The notes under the pieces: model-generated
Databases searched by the model: none
Told to the model about the DNA's origin: nothing
What the model saw: the letters and a program-made list of their open reading frames with translations, nothing else
Program-made: the position numbers and the translations under genes
From: Symbiodinium natans
Taxonomy: Eukaryota > Sar > Dinophyceae > Suessiales > Symbiodiniaceae
Direction of reading: 5' to 3'
NCBI GenBank assembly: GCA_905221605.1
Contig: CAJNDS010002320.1
Coordinates: 258,440 to 322,439 of the forward strand
DNA: 64,000 nucleotides
Shown: piece by piece, positions 1-8,131 of the stretch
Layout of the letters: each line of letters opens with the position of its first letter
How positions within the stretch are numbered: position 1 is the first letter of the stretch

Positions 1-21
1 TTTAAATTATAGACCGGTAAC

Positions 22-62
22 CCCAACCCTAAACCCTGAACCCTTAACCCTAAACCCTAAAC
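22..62 (-). repeat. Short telomere-like CCCTAAA array
   Basis: About five degenerate CCCTAAA/CCCTGAA/CCCTTAA units on the + strand. This is too short and too degenerate to be a chromosome end and matches the interstitial arrays seen later in the window. Bases 63-300 after it hold no feature I recognise. Confidence 0.8.
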
Positions 63-299
63 TCGTCCGTCGTCACTGGTCGCATGGAATTGCCGCAAGA
101 AAAAATTGACACCTGAGAATCGCGACGTCAGCTCAGGTCGTCCGGCAGCTCTTCACCCTCAATGCCGGCGTCGCAGACGTCATGCTGAGGCTTGAGTGCG
201 ACGGCGCGGCCTTCAATGCCACTTTGTCGGCTATACTACTAAGTTTGAAATTTGACTTCTGATTATAATCATCAATATTATTGACTTCATTTCAAAATG

Positions 300-1960
300 T
301 CCGATCGACAAAAATTCTGCACGGACAAGGAGTCGCTGTAAGCCCAGGCAGTCGTCAACCTCCATCTCCATCCGTCGCCGCGAGGGAAAGCCTTCGTTTG
401 CGAGTTGCTGGTGCGCTTGATGAAGGAGGAGACGTGATTAGCTAGGGTTTTGTGGTCTTCATCGGACTGCGATCAAGCGTGTTGGAAAACATGTTTCAGT
501 CTAGCCTCTCTCAGGAAAAGCCGACGAACCCGTCCGCGTACATCATGCGGTACCACCAGGAGAAGATGCGCTTGCTCAGCTCTTTTCCTGCAGTTGTGAG
601 TCCGTGTGTGTTCAAGTTATGTGAAAGCGATTCCTGCCTTTGCACATTGTCCTGCCTGACCTAAGTGGCCGAGCATCCCCAAGCGTGGAGTCGTGAGATG
701 CGAACAGAAGAGTGGGGAGCCTGGGCTCGGCCAGACGCCCAGGATGAGTCAGAGCCAGCGAACCTTGGCCAGCATTGGCAATTGGGCACTCGTCGTCTGT
801 TGCTGCTGACAACCACATCCGACATTGATGCGTTGGCTGCAGGAGTCGGAGGGGCCAGGAGCAGAGCCACGAACATCTGAATACGTGGGTCCAGGACCAG
901 GAGGACAGCCAGTGGAAGGAGGGCCACGAGTGGCAGCAGTGGACCGACGACACCAGTGGTGTTGCTTGGCTTAAGCACGCTGGCGACTTGTGCTTCTTGC
1001 TGTTTTCTGAGCTGTTGGCACGTAATTACTCAGGCATGGTCTCACACTGCCTGGACTGCAGAGGAATGAAGTGGCTGAGTCGCTGCCTGAGTCGCTTGCC
1101 TGAAAACCCTTTCTTGCATCTTGAAGATACAGTCGCAGAGATACGGAGTCGACAGGCTGACCTGGTGGCAGTCGGACTTCAAGTTCCAGCCATCGATCCA
1201 GTCGTTTGTCTCATGAGACGCTGGCAGTGTTCACAAAGCCTGCGCTACGATTTTGGTTTAACAGGACGTATTATGCATTACCTGTGGAAGGCTTGGTGAA
1301 ACGACCTGTGACAAGCTGTTAGCTTCAGATGTGACAATGATCTGAGGCTTTGTCAGTCTTTTTATTTCAAGTCCTGGGAGTCAGTCGGACTGAGACTCAA
1401 AGCCACCTCAGGCTTGGCATCGAGTTCTCAGAGTTTCAACCAATATTTACTAGCGAGATGACGAGAATGATGTTTTCGCTGTCTTGGCTGTCTTGCAGGA
1501 GTCGGTCAGGCATGTGACTCCCACAATTGACTGTTCAAGTCCCTGCTGCTGCAGAGTGGAAAACCGTTCCTGTGAGCACGCGACATTGACTGCCTTCTCC
1601 ACAAAGGCTGCTGTGACGAGACTTCTGTTCTGCGCAGGTGCCAGTCGGCAGGTCGCCTGCGCAGACACGTCGCGTGGTTCTCAGTCGCCAGCCATGAACG
1701 GTCTGTCTCTGGCTCGCAGATGTAAAGTTGCAGCGCAATTTCGCTGTTGCAGGTTCACCGTTGTTGCCAATCATGCAGGAGGAGAAAGAGGTCGGTCCCG
1801 ACCGCCTGGCCCTCAGACTCCCTCAGTACATTTCAGGAGTGCGGAATCGATTTATTCCACTTATGCTTCAGCTTTCCGCATTCGGCTGTAGCCTAATTAC
1901 GGATGCTTACTATCACTCGATGTGTTCGATGCGCTGCAATGAACCAAACCTGTAACAAGT
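300..1960 (+). other. Candidate exon cluster of an unrecognised gene
   Basis: I see no known domain here. Several short open segments look exonic: around 470-594 a stretch encoding KPTNPSAYIMRYHQEKMRLL that ends at a plausible splice boundary after a CTGCAG; around 850-1000 a tryptophan and glutamine rich stretch (HEWQQWTDDTSG); around 1780-1830 a stretch containing EEKEVGPDRLALRLPQ. The density of AGTCG on the + strand (about 16 in the first 2 kb by hand count) is like that of the well-supported exons further on. Introns cannot be placed with confidence, and it is unclear whether this is a separate gene or the 5' part of the methyltransferase gene. Confidence 0.3.
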
Positions 1961-2830
1961 AAGTTGAGTACTGTCAGGAATTATTGTGTATTTGATGAAA
2001 CGCAAGGCTTTTTGTTAATGTGTCTGTGTCAAATATACTGAGTCAAAATTTGAAAACGAATCCAGCATACCAAGGGCCTACGTAAGCTTGTTGTCGAAAA
2101 CATGGCAATTATCTTTGGAATTGGCTCCTGCGTGTGGGAACCGCTTCCGTCACAAACGTCAGGGAACCGCCACGAAACCGTGCGTGCAGGTACCGCTTTG
2201 AAACCGTGTGTGCCGGAACCGCTCCCAGAACGCCAGGCAATATTACAATCATCAAAATTACTTTACCCAAAAATATGTATTCTGTAACGTTTGGTAAATT
2301 AAGCAAAACACAATTTACATTTAACAAGACCACACATTTACACGATTATGTCGATGCTACAAAAAACCACGGAGAACACAAGAATTCATTATCACATATT
2401 GTGTATGTCATGAAGTTACCTGACTGTAAGCAATTTTTATCAAGATTTTTTTGTAACAAATAATTTCTTAAAATACACAAACACATGCATAGCAAGAAAA
2501 TATATAGTTATCTTCAAAATTGCCTTCTGCGTGCGGGAACCGCTTCTTTCACTGACGTGAGGGAACCGTACTGGGTCCGTACGCAACCTGTGGCTAAGGT
2601 TCATGTACGGGCCGAAGACCAGTTTCCTTATGTCCTTGAATTTAATTCAAGCCTCAAACCAATGGTCCTGGTCCTGGTTCTAAGGAAAGCATACAGCGAA
2701 AACTCCGTCCTGGGAGTCCAGTGTTACGTCGCATGCCGGTGCTTTGTATGTGATCGTTGCTGAAGCGAACAGCTATTTCGCAGGTTGCTTTTTGTCGATT
2801 CTGCACACTTGGCATTGCAAGGAAGCGAGG
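1960..2830. other. AT-rich spacer with a repeated 44 bp motif
   Basis: The stretch is clearly more AT-rich than its surroundings and has no exon-like frame. A 44 bp motif containing GGGAACCGCTTC and GAGGGAACCG or CAGGGAACCG occurs at 2126-2169 and again at 2525-2568 with few differences. Its role is unknown; it could be the remnant of a small mobile element or part of a spacer between genes. Confidence 0.5.
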
Positions 2831-2859
2831 TTAAAGGATTAATCTGTTTCCACGCGTTG

Positions 2860-2911
2860 ACACACACACACACACACCCACGCGCACACGCGCGCGCACA
2901 CGCACACGCAC
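2860..2911. repeat. CA/CG dinucleotide microsatellite
   Basis: A run of CA dinucleotides passing into mixed CGCACA units over about 50 bp. Confidence 0.85.
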
Positions 2912-3213
2912 CTGGCCTCATGCTGGGATGCGTCGGCAGCCGCTCCCTAGGGTAGCGGCTGTTTGCTGCTGCGCACCGCCCAGGCCACACAGTCGGCTGC
3001 ATGTGGAAGCTCTTCGTGCGGCGCTCAGGTGTCGAAGGCACTGTGAGAGGGCGGGCACGGAATCTTCCAATGTGCTGCATAAGCGTTGGCTCACTCACTC
3101 GGGGTGCTAGTGTGGTCTACGTCCCAAAGTCGATTACAACTTGATTTCAGAATGCCCCGCCGCTGTTGGCTTAAGTCGATTGTCAGGGGAAGCAGTCTTG
3201 CAAAGTGGAGCAA

Positions 3214-3280
3214 GGGAAACTCACTGTGGTCGAGCTGGGGAAGCTCACTGTGGTCGAGTACGGGAAGCTCCCTTTGGTCC
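3214..3280 (+). repeat. 24 bp tandem repeat, three copies
   Basis: Units beginning GGGAAGCTCACTGTGGTCGA start at 3214, 3238 and 3262, the last one diverged. In one + frame they encode a repeated GSSLWSS peptide, in another a repeated CGRAGEAH-like peptide. Whether the repeat is translated is unknown. Confidence 0.7.
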
Positions 3281-3399
3281 GGAGCCGCTGGGGGTGGCAC
3301 TAGTGGAAGTCAGTCTTAGATGGGAATTGACAGGGCTCTCGCCTCATATGTTTCCCTACGTGCCCGGGGTAGGCGGTTGCCGCACGTTAGAGCCGTTAG

Positions 3400-4370
3400 A
3401 GTGTGTGTTTTTTCTGGATGCTGTGTCCAAGGGCTGCTACGGAGCCGATTCGATCAACATGATGGCAGTGGCTCAGCCCCAGGAGCATGAGCGGCCGAAC
3501 GTTGCCCTACTCCAGAAGGATGCGATAAGAGCCTTGAAGTCCAAGGGCGATGTGAAAGAAAATGTGCCTGGGTAGCTGACTGGACTCGGAACACTCGTGA
3601 TTAGGCTGCTAGGGCGCAGGAGGCCCGCCATCGACGAGAAACCTTTAATAAATCAAATTCTCAATGACTTTTATGCAAGACCAGGTGCAGAAGACGCAGC
3701 TCTTTCTCCAGTCACCATCGACTGCCTGCGCGGCGGGCATTTCCAAGAACGAGTCGGTCCTTGAGTGTTTTGTGGTGCCAGCCTTTTTGACCAAGTCCTT
3801 TGTCACCACGGGCATCATTGAGTGGGTACTTTTCAAAGCAGCACTCTCTTACGGCGCATCTTGTTTGACGTTAGTTTCCTGGACGAGTTCGATTTTCGAA
3901 TCGCACGCATCCTCCGACCGCCCGTCAGGTACCGCAGAACGATTTTGATCAGCACGCAGAGGCCAAAGCCATCAAGAAGATGCTGAACGCTCACCGTCGT
4001 GACCGGATTGCACAGGGTTTGCACTGAAGGCTCATGTGTGTCTGGCAATTTCAGTGGCAATGATGTTGCTGCAGCAACTTGATCGCGAGGTCTTGCCGAG
4101 CGATCTGAAAGATGTGCAGATGCGGCAGTCGAGCGGCTTGCAGTTCCTTTCACTGCATAATCTGAGTCGTTCATTGCTGGCCCTAGTGACAGTGGCTGTC
4201 GTGAGTCAATGAGGCACGGCTGGTGCCACATGGGCTGCTTCGAAACATGCGTGTAAGAGGCCGACAAGGCCGAGCGGCCCAAGGAGCCAACCAGGAAGGC
4301 CAAGAAGCCGGGCAGGGCGCCGGAGTCGGCCACCTGGTTGAAGCTGAAGGGCTCGTGCATGCCAGGACTG
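3400..4370 (+). CDS. Candidate upstream exons, unrecognised product
   Basis: A set of exon-like segments precedes the methyltransferase. Around 3420-3570 is a frame with GADSINMMAVAQPQEHERPN. Around 3650-3765 is a frame with LNDFYARPGAEDAALSPVTI. Around 3870-3925 is FLDEFDFRIARILRPPV. A better one at 3938-4015 encodes QHAEAKAIKKMLNAHRRDRI and follows a CAG acceptor-like site. At 4054-4147 is LLQQLDREVLPSDLKDVQMR, and at 4258-4368 a lysine and proline rich piece (ERPKEPTRKAKKPGRAPES). I recognise no domain. They may be the N-terminal part of the methyltransferase protein, because strand and AGTCG density continue without a visible gene boundary. Confidence 0.35.
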
Positions 4371-4434
4371 TGAGTAATTAGCTTTGACACTCATGGCATT
4401 CTTGCCTGCCAATTTGCTGCTTCGGCTTATGTAG

Positions 4435-5060
4435 GAGTCGCAAAAGAAAGCTGGACGACGCGGAGTCGATCATTCGGAGGCTGTTAGGGGAGTGTGCGCA
4501 GAAACAGACACTGTGCACACGTGGGCAAGATTCGGTTTGTTCGTCATCGCCTGAAATTGTCGTGGAGGCAGTTGGAGACCTCCCAGCTGTATCGAGTCGA
4601 GGTGCAGTGGAAGCTCCGGCCAAAGCGCGTGACGATTCGTCACCGCTACACTGGGAAGACAATGTGGTCGTTCATGCACGAGAGCGACGATATCCTGGTA
4701 AAGCTTTCAAACCGAGTCGCTGTCAGACTGCATTGGACATGATTGCCACTGTCACTTGGAAAAGGCAGTTCCGGGCAGACTCAGGTCGGCTATTTGCGCA
4801 GGGAGCCCAATTTGCTCCCAGCAGACCTTCGCTGCCGGGCAAATGATGCACTGGAGGAGTTGATGCATGGGTTGCAGAGGCAAGCACCCGAAGAACTAGC
4901 AGTTGTACAGAACGACGCTCTGCGAGATGCAGCTGGTCTTCTGCAGTAGGAAAGTCCATGAGAGGGCTGCGGTAGGACAGCTGCTGCAAGTCGACCAGTA
5001 CAATGTCTGGAGTCGGCCGTTTCAGCTGCAGAGACGGTATTTCCATGACCCCGGGGCGAA
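4435..5060 (+). CDS. Probable N-terminal exons of the DNA methyltransferase gene
   Basis: Three open stretches. The first (about 4435-4780) encodes a basic piece starting SRKRKLDDAESIIRRLLGEC and continues in one frame for over 100 residues. The second (about 4785-4948) encodes LRREPNLLPADLRCRANDAL and a glutamine and leucine rich continuation. The third (about 4981-5058) encodes DQYNVWSRPFQLQRRYFHDP. No known domain was recognised. They share strand and direction with the catalytic exons that start about 300 bp later, so I infer they belong to the same gene; exact splice sites are not resolved. The SRKRK stretch is a possible nuclear targeting signal. Confidence 0.4.
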
Positions 5061-5171
5061 TTGTCGACGAAGGCACATGTGAAAAACTGATGTGATTTTC
5101 CAGTGCAGCATCTGAGCCTTGGTGCAGCCGTGTCATTGCATGTTGCTGTGACAAGAAGCATATTCTTCTAG

Positions 5172-7206
5172 GCTCTTCGAGTTCGTTTTGACCGAGCAGT
5201 CGTTTGGCTTGCAGCAGGGGAGCTGGATCTGCGAGGGCCTGATGAGCATGGGAGATTCAAGACGCAGAAAAGCACGGCTGCGCTCCCAGAAGGGCGGCAA
5301 ACTTTGTCGGTCATCAGTGAGGCACTCCCTTTTTTTTTGAGACCAGTCGAGCAAGGCAGCCCGCGCCATGGGGACTCGCGATGCGGCTTGCTTTGCGCGA
5401 AGTATTGGGCCCGGCCGCTAGCCCAGTCGCAGGTCCTGCTTTCAGAGTCGCCACAGACTGCAGTGGCATCGAGGCCCGGTTCTGCCTTTTCTGACACTGT
5501 CGCTGTCGTGTGTATAATGTTCGACCTGCCATTGCTTCCTAGCACCCTGGCGTGCGGTTCACATGGCCAGCCACAGCTGTGTAATTCGCAGGCCCCGCTC
5601 CATGCCCTGGATGCCCTGAAGATTATGCACCAGCATGTTTTTAGCTGCGACATGAACAAGTCGGCCAAGGCGGTGGTTCGCCTCAATCGCATCTCGACTG
5701 ATGCTGCCGCTGCCGCTGCTGCCGCTGCTGCTGCTGCTTTATCCGTGCAATATCAGTGTTCTGAATTTCAACGACGCCCGAGTTTCAACGTTAGCCCATG
5801 CAAACTTCAGTCCGACCTTTCCAAGATCGGCCACACTTCTTCTTCGACAACCTGCTTGACCGCGATCTGGAGCAGACACCTCCAGGCCCAGTCGACTTGT
5901 ACAGTGCAGGCTTTCCTTGCCAGTCGTACTCCGCCCTTGGAAAACGGGACGGCTTGGCGAACAAGGAACGAAAGAAGGTGCTGAATCTTGCCTTCAGATT
6001 CGTGCTGAGGTAGTGGCTGTTGTTCGTGTGTCCTGCTTTGACACGCAAGACTTGCACCGAGGATCGGCGTGCTGGCAAGCCTCGTGCTTCTGCAACCAAG
6101 GCTTGCTATTCTGGAGAATGTGTGTGGCCTCCTCAAACACCTGAAGTCTGTCATGAAGTTGATGCGGAGAATGGTGGGGGAGCAGTATCACATCGTGGTG
6201 GCTGCGTGGCTGAATGGACAGTTTAAGTTAATTTGGTAGAACTGCCTGAACACATCTGGCTTCACTGTCTGAAGGTTCAGTTTTGTTCGACAGACGTCGG
6301 TGCATTGGTTCGGCGGCCGCGGGTATTTTTCCTTTTCCTGGATCGGAGCAGATGCACGGCCAACTCCGTCGCCGACCTGGCGGAGTCGTGCAAGAGGTTG
6401 TTCAAGGCCTTTGCCAAAGTCGGCCTCAAGCACAAAGGTTCCATGAATCAGGTGCTCGCGACAAGACGTCGCCGCTGCAGCCTGGTCAGAAATATGCAGT
6501 CGGAAATGCGCACGGTGACACTGCCCGCTGCTTGTCCTGCTTCCGAGACCTGCCTGTGAGGCAGCCAGTCGCTGTCCTCCAAACAGGCCAATGTGCTCAA
6601 GCAGAGAGTGCTCAAGCACCGCGACCGGACACGCTCGTTCCTTGTGGACGTTTCCCAGTCTGAGGCGTTCGCACGTTTCGGTCGTGACACCTCCCCGACA
6701 TGGGCTCGCGGAAGCAAGATGGTCTTTGTTCCTGCGTTCATGCCGGCCAGTCGCTATGTCGTGCTGGATGGGGAGGATGCCTTGGCAGCCTGGCTAAGAC
6801 TAAGAAATGAAGGCGAAGTTTTTTTTTGTGCATTCTGACTCCTGACACCGAGGGGTGGATAGGAAGCAGGAGCTAGGAAAACGACCTGAGGCACTGCATG
6901 ACTTTCCGGAATTGAAGATGCCCGAGCACGTCACGGACAGGAACCTCGTCCAGCTCGTCGGCAACAGCCAGCACATCAGGTCGATTGCAGTCGCTTGGCT
7001 CTTGGGCTTGGCCACAACATCCAGAAAGCGGTCAGCCAAAGTGTTTGACGCCTGCTTTCTGCACCTCAGGCACGGTCAGCCATTCATTTTTGGATTTGTT
7101 GGTCGGCAGCCTTTTCATGTTGAAAACAATGTGCAGGTGCCAAAATGATGGTCTCGTCGACGTGACGACGAAGCGGAAGAAGAGGAAGAAGACATCCCGC
7201 AAGTAG
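5172..7206 (+). CDS. C5-cytosine DNA methyltransferase, catalytic region (multi-exon)
   Basis: The product transfers a methyl group from S-adenosylmethionine to cytosine C5 in DNA. Family motifs appear in the expected order: motif I DCSGIEAPLHALDAL; a short segment ending HVFSCDMNKSAK; PHFFFDNLLDRD; motif IV with the catalytic cysteine in DLYSAGFPCQSYS; motif VI AILENVCGLLKHL; the motif VIII arginines in RRPRVFFLFLDRS; a variable region; and motif X NLVQLVGNSQHIRSIAVAWL. Modelled exons: 5347-5473, 5592-5688, 5811-6009, 6101-6216, 6294-6451, 6587-6812, 6877-7030, 7137-7206. Codon phase is consistent at every junction, giving about 382 codons to a TAG stop. Donors are GC, GC, GT, GA, GT, GC, GT; all acceptors are AG. 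The protein ends in a basic tail (TTKRKKRKKTSRK), a likely nuclear localisation signal. A further exon at about 5172-5310 (FEFVLTEQSFGLQQGSW) is likely. The subfamily is not assigned. I see no stop inside the modelled exons, so the gene looks intact. Confidence 0.85.
5347..5473 (+). CDS. Methyltransferase exon with motif I (SAM binding)
   Basis: Begins after a CCAG acceptor and ends with VATDCSGIE, the start of the S-adenosylmethionine binding loop. The following exon at 5592 continues APLHALDAL, so motif I is interrupted by the intron. Confidence 0.75.
5474..5591 (+). other. GC-AG intron, 118 nt
   Basis: Removing this stretch joins DCSGIE to APLHALDAL in frame, restoring motif I. It begins GCCCGG and ends TCGCAG, and the next exon starts GCCCCG, so the four bases GCCC stand at both splice sites as a direct repeat. 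GC donors and a G after the acceptor are known features of dinoflagellate introns. Confidence 0.8.
5689..5810 (+). other. GC-AG intron with GCTGCC triplet repeat, 122 nt
   Basis: The phase needed to join VVRLN to RPFQDRPHFFFD selects a GC donor at 5689 and an AG acceptor at 5810. The intron contains a (GCTGCC)-type triplet run at about 5700-5735, which read as protein would give polyalanine and should not be taken as coding. Confidence 0.65.
5811..6009 (+). CDS. Methyltransferase exon with catalytic motif IV
   Basis: Encodes FFFDNLLDRD, then DLYSAGFPCQSYSALGKRDG and KERKKVLN. The Pro-Cys pair in GFPCQ is the catalytic site of the family. Confidence 0.9.
6217..6293 (+). other. GA-AG intron bounded by GACAG repeats, 77 nt
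   Basis: Joining AAWLN to VGALVRRPRVFF in frame requires a donor before GACAGTTT and an acceptor after TCGACAG. The intron therefore starts with GACAG and ends with GACAG, a five-base direct repeat. GA donors are rare outside dinoflagellates and their relatives. Confidence 0.7.
6877..7030 (+). CDS. Methyltransferase exon with motif X
   Basis: Encodes GKRPEALHDFPELKMPEHV followed by DRNLVQLVGNSQHIRS, which matches the C-terminal motif (QLxGNS) that closes the SAM pocket. The acceptor at 6876 fits the phase left by the GC donor at 6813. Confidence 0.8.
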
Positions 7207-7551
7207 GTGCCTACAGAGTCACAGTCGTCACCGGCGAGTCACTCGATTTTATCTAAGCTGACTGCGCGAGGGGATGCGCACGAAACAGTCGGAAGAAATA
7301 CAAGGCTTGTTCGCAGTTTCCAGTTATGCTCCCTTGGGTTTCTAGCGGTTTGAGTCTAGTCTACATGCGGTTCGAACTTTTTTGGATCTTGTTTGGTTCC
7401 AGCTCAGTAGGCCCAGACTGTATCCTAGAGACTCTCCGGCCAGAAGCTTCGGTCTAGGTTGGTCTCAAAGCCATTGGCTTTTTTGAGGTAATCTTCCGGC
7501 AGCCGTTGGGGAAATTACCTCACCAAATGGCAAGATTCGATGAGGTAATCG

Positions 7552-7571
7552 AGTTATAACCGGTTATAACT
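7552..7571. repeat. Perfect 20 bp palindrome, copy 1
   Basis: AGTTATAACCGGTTATAACT, identical to its reverse complement. A second copy lies at 7658-7677. Confidence 0.9.
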
Positions 7572-7657
7572 TTTCCTTTCCTTTATTAAAAAGGTAATAT
7601 CCCGCCAGCCGTTCAGGAAATTACCCCACCAAGTGGCCAGGTTCATTGACGTAATCC

Positions 7658-7677
7658 AGTTATAACCGGTTATAACT
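7658..7677. repeat. Perfect 20 bp palindrome, copy 2
   Basis: Identical to the palindrome at 7552-7571, within a tandem copy of the same unit. Confidence 0.9.
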
Positions 7678-8131
7678 CCGTGTGTCTTTTGCGGTTCCCA
7701 CTCAGTAGGCCCAGAGCAGTCGAAACCTTAAAGCTCCGCTCGCATGGTCTTTGGTTGTCCAGCCAGTAGGCCCATAGCTTGAGGCAGGGCTCCAGCGACA
7801 GCCACCCTGAAGCTAATCAGATCAGGGCATTTACTAAATTCCAGTATTATAGTTGATGGGTTCTGAGGCCTTGCTCCAGACAGCACCAAGTCTTGACCTG
7901 CAGCTCGACCGATCCCGGTTTCCAAAGAAGCAAGAGTAGGCCCAGGCTCCCGGCTCCGGCCTCCAGACCGGTTACACTTTGAAGTGCTAGGCCTCTATTA
8001 CTTCTGGACTGGAAGTTGACGAAAGTTATAGCCCTTGCCTGTGCTGCGAAAGCTGGAGCGGATTGTGAGTTGGACCCTGACCGCCAGTCGCCCCTTGAGC
8101 GGTTCAAGTCGTCCGGTGGCCTTGGAAAGCC

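Larger units (their letters stand above)
7207..8131. other. Intergenic spacer with repeats and palindromes
   Basis: No convincing exon. It holds two diverged copies of a roughly 90 bp unit (about 7485-7576 and 7590-7680). Each contains the perfect 20 bp palindrome AGTTATAACCGGTTATAACT (7552-7571 and 7658-7677), preceded by a GTAAT ... ATTAC inverted pair. The decamer AGTAGGCCCA occurs four times, at 7406, 7704, 7765 and 7935. The spacer separates the methyltransferase stop from the start of the next + strand gene, so it must contain 3' and 5' untranslated sequence. Whether the palindromes are regulatory or the remains of a small transposon cannot be decided. Confidence 0.65.

Noticed and set aside
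1-62. True chromosome end
   Set aside because: Only about five degenerate units, with AT-rich unique sequence before them; real telomeres would be long and uniform. It equals the internal arrays in kind.
5700-5735. Polyalanine tract in a protein
   Set aside because: The GCTGCC run lies inside the intron needed to join two methyltransferase motifs in phase.
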